The notes: generated by a model from the letters alone, not told the origin. DNA of 64,000 nucleotides from Variovorax gossypii (GCF_003965815.1 NZ_RXOE01000002.1:1513929-1577928), one strand, 5' to 3'. Counted from the stretch's first letter, positions 1-8,597 are shown. Program-made: numbers and translations.

Positions 1-1
1 C

Positions 2-1057
2 CGCTGGCTAAGTCTTCTGCTGGCTCTCATCGCGCTGTATCTGATCACCGTACCCTTCTTGATGCCCGGCGCGCGCATGATGAACGTGGCGGTGACCATC
101 GTCGTCTTCGTGGTACTCGTCGGCAGCTTCGACTTGCTGCTGGGCTACGCGGGGATGGTCAGCTTCGCACACGCCATGTTCTACGGCATCGGCGCATATG
201 GCGTTGGCATCGCATTTCATCTCAAGGGCCCGAACTGGGCGGCGCTAGGCATGGGAATTGGCGCGGCGATGGGGGTGTCACTGACGCTCGCAGTGCTGCT
301 GGGGCTGATCTCGCTGCGCGTCAAAACCATCTTCTATGCCATGACGACCATGGCAGCAGCTTCCGCATTCGGCGCCGTCGTGCTGCGCTGGAGCGATCTG
401 ACCGGCGGTGACGACGGCCGCAGCTTCCGCGTGCCCGAGCTCCTCATGCCCGGTATGCGGCAGCTGGAGATCGCAGGCTTCGCTGTGAGCTTCAACGGGC
501 GCACGCTCAGCTACTTCCTGATCATTGCGGCCTGCACATTCTTGTTCCTGCTGATGCTGCGCATCGTCAACTCTCGCTTCGGTCGCGTACTGCAAGCTAT
601 GCGAGAGAACGAGTTCCGCGCCGAGGCCATTGGCTATCGCACTCTGATCTACCGCTTGGCAGTCAGCATCATCGCTGCCCTGCTCGCTACCACGGCCGGC
701 GTGCTGATGGCACTTTGGATGCGCTATGTGGGGCCGCAGACCTCGGTGGGCTTCAACGTCATGCTCAACATCCTGCTGATGGCGGTGATCGGCGGTCTGG
801 GCACCGTCTATGGAGCGGTGCTGGGCGTCGTGATCTTCGTGGCGGCCGAAAACTATCTGCAGTCGCTGCTGGCCGTGACCGCCCCCCATGCGAGTGGCAT
901 TCCTGTCCTCAATCACTTCCTCGAACCCGACCGCTGGATGCTGTGGTTCGGCGGCCTGTTCGTGCTGGCGGTCTATTTCTTCCCGAACGGACTCGTGGGC
1001 CGGCTTCGCGAATGGGCTTCACGGCGCAGGCGCACAGCCCCCATGCATGTCTCATGA
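2..1057 (+). CDS. Branched-chain amino acid-type ABC transporter permease (LivM family), 5' end cut by window
   Basis: The reading frame is open from the first bases of the window, so the true start lies upstream; the internal TTG/ATG near 59–62 falls inside the first membrane segment. About 350 residues are visible, with repeated hydrophobic segments and the LivM pattern of a conserved loop near GYAGMVSFAHAMFYG and a C-terminal FPNGLVGRLREW tail. LivM is one of two inner-membrane permease subunits of importers for branched-chain amino acids or, in Burkholderiales, aromatic and other carboxylates. The following acyl-CoA ligase gene suggests a carboxylic acid substrate rather than leucine, which is inference. 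The 3' end overlaps or abuts the next gene. Confidence 0.93.
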   Translation, partial: RWLSLLLALIALYLITVPFLMPGARMMNVAVTIVVFVVLVGSFDLLLGYAGMVSFAHAMFYGIGAYGVGIAFHLKGPNWAALGMGIGAAMGVSLTLAVLLGLISLRVKTIFYAMTTMAAASAFGAVVLRWSDLTGGDDGRSFRVPELLMPGMRQLEIAGFAVSFNGRTLSYFLIIAACTFLFLLMLRIVNSRFGRVLQAMRENEFRAEAIGYRTLIYRLAVSIIAALLATTAGVLMALWMRYVGPQTSVGFNVMLNILLMAVIGGLGTVYGAVLGVVIFVAAENYLQSLLAVTAPHASGIPVLNHFLEPDRWMLWFGGLFVLAVYFFPNGLVGRLREWASRRRRTAPMHVS

Positions 1058-1085
1058 CTTCTACGACCTTCTCACAGAACCTTCC

Positions 1086-2699
1086 ATGACACTCAAGAAC
1101 AGTCTCTACGACGTCTTCCTCGAGTCGGCGCAGCGCCACGTCGATAGGCCCTTTCTCGTTGTGCCAAGCCGTCACGCCCAGTCCTGGGATGCGCCGCGTG
1201 AACTGAGCTATGCAAGAGCACTGGCCCAGATCGAGGCCATGGCTGCACACTACCGTGCCAAGGGCATCCGGGCCGGCGACCGCGTGGCTCTGGCATTCGA
1301 GTCCCGTCCGCATTATTTCATTCACTACCTGGCGCTCAACGGCCTGGGCGCCTGCGTGGTGCCGTTGAACACCGACCTGACAGTGCCGGAGCTGGCCTAC
1401 CAGATCGGGCATGCCAGATGCGGTGCGGTGGTCGGCCTGTCCACGGTGGAGGCCTTGCTCGCCCAGTCCATCGCCGCAACGGGCCTGCCGATCACGCTCT
1501 CCATCGATGGGCCGCAGGATCTGGGCGACATCTGGCGCGCGCAGTTGCCGCCAGCAGCGGACAACCCGATGCAGCGCAGCGCAGCCATCCTCTATACCTC
1601 GGGCACCACAGGCAAGCCCAAGGGCTGTGTACTGAGCAATGTCTATCTGCAGGAGGCCGCGGCCTACAACGCCAGCCTCGCGGGCGAAATCGCGATCGCC
1701 GAAGGCAGCGAACGGATGATGAACCCGCTTCCGCTGTACCACATGAATTCGATGGTCTCCACGGCGGGTGCCGTGATCCTTCGCGGTGCCTCCTTCGTAT
1801 TGCCAGGGCGCTTCAGCGGCACCCATTGGTGGAAGGATGTGGTGGAAACCGGGGCGACCCGCTTCAACTACCTCGGGATCATGATTCCGGCCTTGCTCTC
1901 CTTGCCCGAGGCGCCCGAAGAGAAACAGCACCAGGTGCGCTTTGCCTTCGGTGCAGGCGTGGATCCAGCGGCCCATCGGCGGTTCGAGGAGCGTTTCGGG
2001 ATCCGCCTGATGGAAGTGTGGGGGATGACTGAGACGGGGCGTTTTCTCATCGTGGACAAAGAGCCTCGCCATATCGATACCCGTGCCTGCGGCCGGGCGC
2101 TGCCGGGACTGCAGGCACGGATCGTCGACGATCAAGGGCAGCCCCTGCCCGACGGTGCCGTCGGAGAACTCGTGGTGCGCCACAGCCAGGAAAGACCACG
2201 GCACGGATTCTTCGACGGGTATCTCGATGATGCTGCGGCCACCGAAGCGGCCTGGTCGGGAGACTGGTTTCACAGCGGTGACCTGTGCACGCGCTCAGCC
2301 GATGGCATGTTCACGTTTGTGGATCGTCGAAAGAACATCGTTCGACGCAGCGGCGAGAACATCTCCAGCGCCGAAGTCGAAGCGGCACTCGCCGAAAGCC
2401 CGTTGGTGGCGCAAGCGGCGGTTCTGTCGGTCCCCGACGCGTTGCGCGATGAAGAAGTCCTGGCTTGCGTCGTGCCGGTTGCCGGATCGTTGCCTGGCCC
2501 GACCTTGGCCCGGCAGATCTTCGACCACGTCGCCGCTCGGCTGGCCTATTACAAGGTGCCCGGCTGGGTCTACTTCGTGGACGCACTGCCGGTCACGGGG
2601 ACCCAGAAGATCCAGAAGCACCTGATCTTTCCTCACGGGTTCGAACCGGATGTGGAAGGCCTGCACGACATGCGACAACACAAGAAATGGAAGAAATGA
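1086..2699 (+). CDS. AMP-dependent acyl-CoA synthetase/ligase
   Basis: This is an ANL superfamily adenylate-forming enzyme of 537 residues that should activate a carboxylic acid to its acyl-CoA with ATP. Motifs are in the right order: the P-loop YTSGTTGKPKG near residue 168, VWGMTETG near 310, GDWFHSGDL, the hinge VDRRKNIVRRSGENIS near 411, and a C-terminal lysine in TGTQKIQK near 503. The overall pattern resembles crotonobetaine/carnitine-CoA or medium-chain acid ligases, but the substrate cannot be read from sequence. The ATG at 1086 starts the conserved part; an in-frame ATG at 1047 that overlaps the livM stop would add 13 residues. The stop overlaps the next start (ATGA). Confidence 0.9.
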   Translation: MTLKNSLYDVFLESAQRHVDRPFLVVPSRHAQSWDAPRELSYARALAQIEAMAAHYRAKGIRAGDRVALAFESRPHYFIHYLALNGLGACVVPLNTDLTVPELAYQIGHARCGAVVGLSTVEALLAQSIAATGLPITLSIDGPQDLGDIWRAQLPPAADNPMQRSAAILYTSGTTGKPKGCVLSNVYLQEAAAYNASLAGEIAIAEGSERMMNPLPLYHMNSMVSTAGAVILRGASFVLPGRFSGTHWWKDVVETGATRFNYLGIMIPALLSLPEAPEEKQHQVRFAFGAGVDPAAHRRFEERFGIRLMEVWGMTETGRFLIVDKEPRHIDTRACGRALPGLQARIVDDQGQPLPDGAVGELVVRHSQERPRHGFFDGYLDDAAATEAAWSGDWFHSGDLCTRSADGMFTFVDRRKNIVRRSGENISSAEVEAALAESPLVAQAAVLSVPDALRDEEVLACVVPVAGSLPGPTLARQIFDHVAARLAYYKVPGWVYFVDALPVTGTQKIQKHLIFPHGFEPDVEGLHDMRQHKKWKK

Positions 2700-3115
2700 G
2701 TCACCAAGAACAGACCGTAAGACCCGGGGTCTATCTGCACCACGTGCACATGGTTACCCATGACATGGAGAGAACCTGCGGCTTCTACATCGAACACTTC
2801 GGCGGCAAGATCGTGTTCGACGATCTCATCGACGGCGACCGCAATGTCTTCATGGTTGTGGGCAAGGGACGACTGCACTTCTTCGAGTCGAGAAAGAGTC
2901 CACCACCCGAGCGCAATGCCTTCCACCATCTGGGCATGATGGTGGAGGATCTGGACGACTTCGTCGGAAGATTGCGACGCTCCGGCGTTGCTGTAAGCGA
3001 GATCGTGCGCACACCCGGAGGAGGTTTTGCCATGACCTCGGGACCGGATAACGTCAAGATAGAACTGTTCGAGGTGAGGGATCCGGTAGCGCGTCGAAAT
3101 TTCGTGGACGAGTGA
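2696..3115 (+). CDS. VOC family (glyoxalase/bleomycin-resistance/extradiol dioxygenase fold) protein
   Basis: This protein has 139 residues. It opens with LHHVHMVTHDMERTCGFY, contains FHHLGMMVEDLDDFV in the second half and ends with VKIELFEV, the paired beta-alpha-beta layout of the vicinal oxygen chelate fold. Histidines at the start of each half and the C-terminal glutamate are candidate metal ligands. The start codon overlaps the stop of the acyl-CoA ligase gene by four bases (ATGA), implying translational coupling. It may be an epimerase, lyase or isomerase acting on the imported acid or its CoA ester; the family is too broad to choose. Confidence 0.85.
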   Translation: MSHQEQTVRPGVYLHHVHMVTHDMERTCGFYIEHFGGKIVFDDLIDGDRNVFMVVGKGRLHFFESRKSPPPERNAFHHLGMMVEDLDDFVGRLRRSGVAVSEIVRTPGGGFAMTSGPDNVKIELFEVRDPVARRNFVDE

Positions 3116-3133
3116 TGCGCATTGCGGACGCTA

Positions 3134-3742
3134 TCACTCGATCTTCGCAATGTAGTCCTGATTGAGATTCATCATCGAGAGGGCCACGGCTTCGGCACTC
3201 TGGTGCTCGAAGGCATCGCCGGTCGCAGCCTTCTCGAGTGCAAGCCCCAGCACAGAGGCCCAGAATGCCCGTGTCACCATCTCGGGACTGGTGCGGATTT
3301 TCCATCGATGCCGCGACAGGGTCTCAAGCAGTGTGGCCTCGCCGACGGCATGCAGCCTGTCCAGCGCGCTCTGGATGCTGGGGCGGAGAGCAGCCTTGTT
3401 GCGCGCCATCAGCATCGCTTCGGCGAACATCATGACCGAGGACGCACCAGGTCCCAGCAGGCTGGCGATCAGGATGCGCGCGTGCGACTCGATAGAATCC
3501 GCATGAACTGCCGCTTGCTCCGCATGACGCGCTGCCCGCAGGATGGCCAGACCGCTGGCTTCGGCGAACAGCGCATCCTTGCTGCCGAAATGATGCGTGA
3601 CCTGATTGGGGTAACCACCGATCTGGTTTGCGATGGCGGCCATGGTCACAGGCTCATAGCCCTGCTCCACGAAAAGCGCCAGTGCGGCCTCGCGCAACGC
3701 CGCTCGCGTCTGACGTCCTGCTTCACGGCCGGGGCGAGTCAT
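3134..3742 (-). CDS. TetR/AcrR family transcriptional regulator
   Basis: This is a 202-residue regulator. The N-terminal HTH runs from about residue 12 to 60, with ALALFVEQGYEPVTMAAIANQIG and the recognition-helix pattern YPNQVTHHFGSKDALF. The C-terminal ligand domain is very similar to that of the neighbour upstream on the same strand, sharing motifs such as MFAEAM(L)xAR and FWASxxGLALxKAA. The start lies 20 bases inside the upstream tetR gene, so the pair is co-transcribed and probably coupled. It converges with the ligase–VOC genes, which are plausible targets. Confidence 0.9.
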   Translation of the reverse strand: MTRPGREAGRQTRAALREAALALFVEQGYEPVTMAAIANQIGGYPNQVTHHFGSKDALFAEASGLAILRAARHAEQAAVHADSIESHARILIASLLGPGASSVMMFAEAMLMARNKAALRPSIQSALDRLHAVGEATLLETLSRHRWKIRTSPEMVTRAFWASVLGLALEKAATGDAFEHQSAEAVALSMMNLNQDYIAKIE

Positions 3743-4379
3743 ACTTTTTTTCGCCAGGGGCGTTGTCCAGATTGATCATGAGGCGTGCCACGGCTTCGGC
3801 GCTTTCCTGTTCGAAGGCCTTTCCCATCGCTGCTTTTTGCAGCGCCAGTCCAAAGATGGAAGCCCAGAACGAGCGCGTGATGACGCTTGGCGCCACGCGA
3901 GTTCTCCATCCGGTTCGCATCAACGTGAGCACCATCGCGGCCTCGCCAGCATCGTTGAGCTGGTGCAGCGTCGCCTTGATTCGCGTGCTCAGATGTGGCT
4001 TGCGGCGAGCCAGCAACATGGCTTCGGCAAAGAGCATGACGGTGCCAGAGCTGGGACCGAGAAGGTTGCTGATGAGCAGACGCGTATGTTCCTCGACAGA
4101 CGCGCTGTTGAGCGAACTCTTCTCAGCTTGCTTGGCGGCACGCAGCATGGCCTGCGAGGCGGCCTCGACAAACAACCCCTCCTTGCCTCCGAAATGGTAG
4201 GTCACATGGTTTGGGAAGGCCTTGGCTGCCTTGGCAAGTTGCGAAACAGAGACTCCTTCGAAGCCGTGCCGCAGGAAGTGGGGAATGGCTGCTTCAATGA
4301 GGACATCGCGTGTGGCAGTGCCATTGCCGCGCGGCCTGCTCTGCGCGCGGGAAGCGAAAGGGGGTAAGGAGGCACTCAT
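3723..4379 (-). CDS. TetR/AcrR family transcriptional regulator, tandem paralogue
   Basis: The chosen start at 4379 (MSASLPPF...) gives 218 residues. The frame is open upstream to 4505, but that extension looks non-coding. The HTH region contains AIPHFLRHGFEGVSVSQLAKAAKAFPNHVTYHFGGKEGLF in two pieces, a standard TetR domain. The ligand domain parallels the following gene along nearly its whole length, so the two arose by tandem duplication. Its 3' end overlaps the paralogue by 20 bases. The family normally dimerises and releases DNA on binding a small ligand; two diverged copies could form heterodimers, which is inference. Confidence 0.87.
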   Translation of the reverse strand: MSASLPPFASRAQSRPRGNGTATRDVLIEAAIPHFLRHGFEGVSVSQLAKAAKAFPNHVTYHFGGKEGLFVEAASQAMLRAAKQAEKSSLNSASVEEHTRLLISNLLGPSSGTVMLFAEAMLLARRKPHLSTRIKATLHQLNDAGEAAMVLTLMRTGWRTRVAPSVITRSFWASIFGLALQKAAMGKAFEQESAEAVARLMINLDNAPGEKKYDSPRP

Positions 4380-4559
4380 TCTCGGGTAGGTTCTTGCAGG
4401 CGCGCGGCCTGGAGATATTGTGCCGCCAGTGCGAGGAGCAGGCCCGCACAGATTGAAGAAGTCGTGTCGTCGGACATGCCCACAGAAGCGGTCGGCAACC
4501 ATCACGCAAACGTAATTTTGGCCGCAGCGCTTACCCAGTCATGGCGCAAGACTTGCACG

Positions 4560-4986
4560 CGAAGGGGGCACAAGTCCTCCGCGTGGAGCGCCACCGGCCG
4601 CAGCTGAACGCCATCAGCTGTCCAATAGAATCGAACTGCTTCACGAAGCTGATTTCGCTGGCGGGATACAGAGCCGGCGATACCAGCGAAGTCGATGCGA
4701 GCACGTAGATGGTGTAGCCGTCCGCTGGCGCCGTGAGTGCTTCCGGCACTGCACAGTGCCTGCCGGGCCGTTCTTGTTGTCGACATACACCGCCTGACCG
4801 AGTGCGGTACCGAGGCCGTCGGCGACGCTGCGTGCCACGATGTCCGCTGGCGTGCCTGCTGTCCAGGGGGCAAGCATCCGGATTGGTTTGTTGGGATATC
4901 GGTCCTGAGCGAAGCCCACCGAGCATGTCGCAATGCCGCTGGTTGCACCAATCAACCAGCAGCTGGCGACGATTGAGTCGAGTCAT
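4560..4986 (-). pseudogene. Broken Bug/TctC-type solute-binding protein gene
   Basis: Tripartite-tricarboxylate-transporter receptor sequence is recognisable but split between frames. The start MTRLNRRQLL (ATG at 4986) is in one frame. The segment IGATSG...FAQDRYPNKPIRMLAPW...GTPADIVARSVAD...QAVYVDNKNGPAGTV is in another. PADGYTIYVLASTSLVSPALYP...FDSIGQL returns to the first. At least two frameshifts are needed, and homology stops after about 130 of the usual 320 residues. The start overlaps the stop of the luxR gene as ATGA, so an intact ancestor was translationally coupled to that regulator. The 3' limit is approximate. Confidence 0.75.
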
Positions 4987-5873
4987 CCAGGACCGGATTC
5001 AGGCACCACGCCCGACTCGATCTGGGCCTTCGCTCTCAAAGTCTCGACAGGTAATCGTGGTGTGCTCTGCGTCTTCCAAGTCGCCAGCGGCAGCTTCCAC
5101 AGCGGCGGCATCTGCGAGAACGGCGGCACGGTGTGGACGAGCTTGGCCAGGGCCAGCCGGCTGTCGGTGCCGATCTTGCTGAAGATGGCCTTCAGGTGAG
5201 CCTTCACGGTGTCCAGGCTGACGCTCATGGCGTTGGCGATGGCGTCGTTCGAGTTGCCCTCCGCGATCCACACGGCAACCTCGACCTGGCGCTGCGTCAG
5301 CTCGGGAAAGGCATAGCGGAGGCGGTCGGCCGCGGGGAGCTTGTCGACGGTGCGCTGCTGCGCCTGGCGGTAGGCGCGCAGCACGTGCCCTCGGTAGATC
5401 TGCAGCCGGTCGCGCTCCGCGTCGCTGTATGCCGGGCGACCGACGACGCGGTGCGCGCTCAGGTCCAGCGAGTATTCGCCGTGCAGCATCAGCACGCCCA
5501 TGATGCGGTGGGCGTTCGATGGCAGGAACACCTCGCGGGCCATGGGCAGCGCCATGAACTCCTCGTCGGTGAAGACGTCCGATTCGCGCACCGCGCGCTC
5601 GCCGAAGAAGGCCGGGTCCTTCTGCCAGAACGGATGGCTGCCGGCATGGCGTGCATAGGCCTGGAATGCCGTCGCGCGCCGGGCCGGGTCTTCCTCGATC
5701 GACAGCAACGCGCGCAGCTCGCCGCTGCGATGGTGCACCTCCGTCCAGCCGACCACGTCGGAGTCCGTCAGTCGGGTCACGCTTTCGAAGAGCAGGGGCG
5801 GCAGGGTCAGCAGGTCGGGCTCGGCCTCGTAGAGGCGAACGATCTCCTGCAGCAGGAGCGGGTCGGTGTTCAT
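4983..5873 (-). CDS. LuxR-type helix-turn-helix transcriptional regulator
   Basis: This protein has 296 residues. The C-terminal LuxR/GerE HTH begins at the pattern FPELTQRQVEVAVWIAEG and continues through NDAIANAMSVSLDTVKAHLKAIFSKIG, with the typical T-V-K-A/xH recognition helix. The N-terminal ~190 residues do not match a receiver or autoinducer domain I can name and probably sense a ligand. Its stop overlaps the start of the broken Bug receptor, so it may once have controlled a tricarboxylate-type importer. About 35 residues follow the HTH, which is long for this class. Confidence 0.87.
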   Translation of the reverse strand: MNTDPLLLQEIVRLYEAEPDLLTLPPLLFESVTRLTDSDVVGWTEVHHRSGELRALLSIEEDPARRATAFQAYARHAGSHPFWQKDPAFFGERAVRESDVFTDEEFMALPMAREVFLPSNAHRIMGVLMLHGEYSLDLSAHRVVGRPAYSDAERDRLQIYRGHVLRAYRQAQQRTVDKLPAADRLRYAFPELTQRQVEVAVWIAEGNSNDAIANAMSVSLDTVKAHLKAIFSKIGTDSRLALAKLVHTVPPFSQMPPLWKLPLATWKTQSTPRLPVETLRAKAQIESGVVPESGPG

Positions 5874-5927
5874 GACTACTCTTTCGGGTAATTGAATCGT
5901 CCTGTTGCAAATCTTGCAGTGGCTCCG

Positions 5928-6066
5928 TCATGTCTCCGGAATGGCTTCCTGCTTGTACAGCGGCAGGTGATCAAGGTACTTCGCTACCAGCACCTGCGCG
6001 AGCAGGCCGGATGTCGAGCGCCCCACCTCGTCGTATTCGTGAGTTGTCGGAACTCCGGACTTGCGG
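5928..6066 (-). pseudogene. IS66-family transposase remnant
   Basis: Read on the minus strand, this gap translates to a short piece containing STSGLLAQVLVAKYLDHLPLYKQEAI, then a stop. That pattern is the conserved central part of IS66 TnpC (GLLAxVLVxKYxDHLPLYRQ). Only about 45 codons survive, and both flanks lack transposase sequence. It is dead DNA marking a past insertion between the luxR and SGNH genes. Boundaries are approximate. Confidence 0.65.
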
Positions 6067-6070
6067 CGTC

Positions 6071-6862
6071 TCATGCGCATTCGGGCGACAAGCTGTCCAG
6101 TACCTGGATCAAGCGCTCCACTAGCCGGGTGGAGTATGGCTGAGCTGGGTGAATGACGTCTGCCATTTCTCCCACGCGAAGTGGCACACTGCCCCAGTCG
6201 GCGAAGGGAACCGATAGATCTGCGGCCACTCGCCGAACAATCGCATCCCCTCGCGCACGTATGTCAGCGCCACCTAGCGTTTGCGATAGGCCTGTCAAAA
6301 TTACATGACGTCCCTCGGCCTTGGCGCTCACTACCATGGATCGCAAGGCGGTCTCTAACGGCAAGTTCTGGAGGGAATCATTCAGCCCATGTTCGATGAT
6401 CACGATGCGACCTATTCGTGCTTCGTTTTCAAACGAACCTGATCGTGCGCTCGCAGTTTCTCCATTGACGGTGCGATCGATAACGTGGTACCGAGGACGC
6501 ATGCGCTGCAGTGCGGCCGCCGGAGGTTCCACGAGACGCCGATCCCCAAGATAGCCTCCATGAAGAATGGAGTCGCCGTAGAGTTCGACGCTGCAGGAGC
6601 GACCTAATGCCGGCGAATCATCGGCAGCGGCTTTCTTATGCCGCGGATTGAGACCGTGAGGCTGATCCATGGACTGGACCAGAGATGATGGTGTGGGGTT
6701 GTTGACGCGATCTTCGACTGGTGCAACACGGGACTGAGAGCAACCGCAAGAGAATACTGCGCTCACGACGAGCGCGCACAGTTTGATCGATGCTGCCTTA
6801 CCCCCGTTGGAGTCACGTCGCTTGTGATCCCTCCCTTTTTGGGGAAAGGACCGGATTGTCAT
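6071..6862 (-). CDS. SGNH/GDSL-type hydrolase, probably exported
   Basis: The start at 6862 gives 263 residues. It lies four bases downstream of the mlaA-like stop, so the two genes form an operon. An N-terminal hydrophobic stretch ending VFSCGCSQS suggests a signal peptide, possibly lipoprotein. Catalytic blocks are visible: block I GDSILHGGY with the nucleophile Ser, block III EHGLND, and block V DVIHPAQPYS with the Asp–x–x–His pair. Such enzymes are esterases, lipases or O-acetyl esterases of the envelope. Pairing with a phospholipid-transport lipoprotein homologue suggests a lipid substrate (inference). An upstream start at 6928 would overlap mlaA. Confidence 0.78.
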   Translation of the reverse strand: MTIRSFPQKGRDHKRRDSNGGKAASIKLCALVVSAVFSCGCSQSRVAPVEDRVNNPTPSSLVQSMDQPHGLNPRHKKAAADDSPALGRSCSVELYGDSILHGGYLGDRRLVEPPAAALQRMRPRYHVIDRTVNGETASARSGSFENEARIGRIVIIEHGLNDSLQNLPLETALRSMVVSAKAEGRHVILTGLSQTLGGADIRARGDAIVRRVAADLSVPFADWGSVPLRVGEMADVIHPAQPYSTRLVERLIQVLDSLSPECA

Positions 6863-6866
6863 GGCC

Positions 6867-7766
6867 TTAGTCACTGGCGTTCCGCAGATCTGCATGAATC
6901 TGCTGATTGCGTCGCTGAGCCCAAACATCGCGCACGAAGATGTAGTCGTCGATGGCGTCGCGACGGAACCTGTCGAGGGGCAGCAATTGGGTTCGCCCGT
7001 CGATGGTCTCTAGTACCTGAAGTCCAATGAGCGCACCACTTTCCTGGATCTGGTTTATGGGGGATAGAGCTTGATCACTGACCAAGCCAATCGTGTCCCG
7101 TATGGTTCGGGGGCCAAAAATTGGCACTACCAGATAACGTGAATCTTCCCAGCCCCAGGTTGCTAGCGTCTGCCCGAAATCTGCGCTATGCCGCTTCGGC
7201 ATACCAAGCTGGGCGGCAGGATCAAACACGCCGCCAATACCGACCGTGGTATTGGTGACAAATCGCCCCAACGATTGAGCGGCGTGACCAAAGCGCCCCT
7301 GCAAGACTTCATTCAATATTGTTACTGGTGAACCCAGGTTGGCGAAGAAACGCGATACACCAGCCTTTGCCCCGTCCGGAACGACCTCGTCATAGCCAAC
7401 TGCCAGAGGGCGGAGAACGAGCCTGTCCGCCCTGGTGTTGAAGCCGTGGACCTTGCGGTTGAAATTCTCCCAAGGGTCCTGCACAGGCAATTTGGTGCTG
7501 ATCAAATCGGGATCCGAATCGACCAGATTCGACGTTTCTGCTTCAGCGGTGATTGCGCTGCCCGACGCTGCGCCAGAGTGCAGCATTGCGCTTTTCGAAT
7601 CTCGGGCATCGGAGCTTTCCAGTGCAATGACTGTGGTCGCGTCGAGGGGAGCCGTGATCATCATCACTGGGGTCGTAGGCGCGTCCGGGTATTTCTCAAC
7701 GGCGTGGGCCTGTGCGCTGGTGACCATCAGCATGACGATCAGTAAAGAAAGCCTGGGTGTTTTCAT
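6867..7766 (-). CDS. MlaA/VacJ family phospholipid-transport protein
   Basis: The start at 7766 is preceded by a good ribosome-binding site (GAAGGTGA) and gives 299 residues. The MlaA core starts at DPWENFNRKVHGFNTRADRL and continues through RPLAVGYDEVVP, RFVTNTTVGIGGVFDPA, DFGQTLATWG and LVVPIFGPRTIRDTIG, all family hallmarks. MlaA sits in the outer membrane and extracts mislocalised phospholipids for return to the inner membrane. Two oddities: the signal peptide (LLIVMLMVTSAQA) lacks the lipobox cysteine, so this copy may be soluble in the periplasm, and about 70 low-complexity residues separate signal and core. It is not next to mla transporter genes. Confidence 0.9.
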   Translation of the reverse strand: MKTPRLSLLIVMLMVTSAQAHAVEKYPDAPTTPVMMITAPLDATTVIALESSDARDSKSAMLHSGAASGSAITAEAETSNLVDSDPDLISTKLPVQDPWENFNRKVHGFNTRADRLVLRPLAVGYDEVVPDGAKAGVSRFFANLGSPVTILNEVLQGRFGHAAQSLGRFVTNTTVGIGGVFDPAAQLGMPKRHSADFGQTLATWGWEDSRYLVVPIFGPRTIRDTIGLVSDQALSPINQIQESGALIGLQVLETIDGRTQLLPLDRFRRDAIDDYIFVRDVWAQRRNQQIHADLRNASD

Positions 7767-8198
7767 TTCACCTTCCATTCATTCAAATATGAAGTGTTGC
7801 GGGCGTACAGAAGTTCATGTAGCTCGTGTTTGGAGTAGAGGCCTCAATGGTGGAGACGCATATCTCCGCTGAGGCGTAGAACTCCGATCCTTGCTGTTGT
7901 CGTCTTACTGCGTACTTACCGCGTTGGTGCTCTCTTTTCGGCTCATTCGGCTTTCTTAGTCCGCCTGTTGTTCAGCTGCGACCGTTGAAAGAGGTGCACT
8001 ATGGTTATGCATTCACCGATGGTCTTGGTAGTGATGTAGTGCTGGAACGGCGGATTGATTGCACATGCGCTGTGCTTTCTTCTGAGCCCGAGCCAGACTC
8101 TCTTTGCCACACTTCCGCCGCCCGCTCCAATTGGTAAGTACGCCGTAATGCATTGCGAAGGAAGATCCGTGTCTTCAACATTTGATGTGGAAGCTTCC
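7767..8198. other. Intergenic region without a supported gene
   Basis: This gap lies between the divergent mlaA-like operon and a weak plus-strand open frame. I see no convincing gene or repeat. It must hold the mlaA promoter, but no clear -35/-10 pair was identified. Confidence 0.4.
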
Positions 8199-8597
8199 AT
8201 GCAACTATCGCGTCTGCGCTTTCGTGTTCGCTCGCGTCTGCGTCAACCTTCAAGGATTCTTTCGGCCTTTCTTGCACGCAGGTTGACGATCTCGGCACTT
8301 GCTCATGCACTGTGTGTGCCGTCAGTTGCCTTAGCCAACCAGGCTGCGGCAGAGATGATCGATGAATGCGCCGGATCGGTCTGGGAAGTTGAGGCCATTT
8401 GTGTCACGAGGCAGAGGCCATTCGCAGAAGCCAAGCACAGCGTGTTCTCCCGAACGCTTAAGCACGTTGATATCGATCCGGAGCAAGTGGGCTGGCGCAA
8501 CGGCGCCACGGAAGTCAATGCCAACGTGCTTGGAGATGCATCCGTTCGTGGCAAAGGCCAACCTGCCCCGCATGAGCGAAAAGGGGCTTTCTCATGA
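8199..8597 (+). CDS. Hypothetical exported protein (weak call)
   Basis: From the ATG at 8199 the frame encodes 132 residues. A basic start (QLSRLRFRVRSRLRQPSR) is followed by a hydrophobic stretch ending SVALANQA, which looks like a signal peptide with an AXA-type cleavage site. The rest matches nothing I recognise; the phrase VEAICVTRQR is vaguely like a TonB-box region, so a truncated receptor is possible. The frame is open back to 8055. Support is only the signal-like sequence. Confidence 0.3.
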   Translation: MQLSRLRFRVRSRLRQPSRILSAFLARRLTISALAHALCVPSVALANQAAAEMIDECAGSVWEVEAICVTRQRPFAEAKHSVFSRTLKHVDIDPEQVGWRNGATEVNANVLGDASVRGKGQPAPHERKGAFS

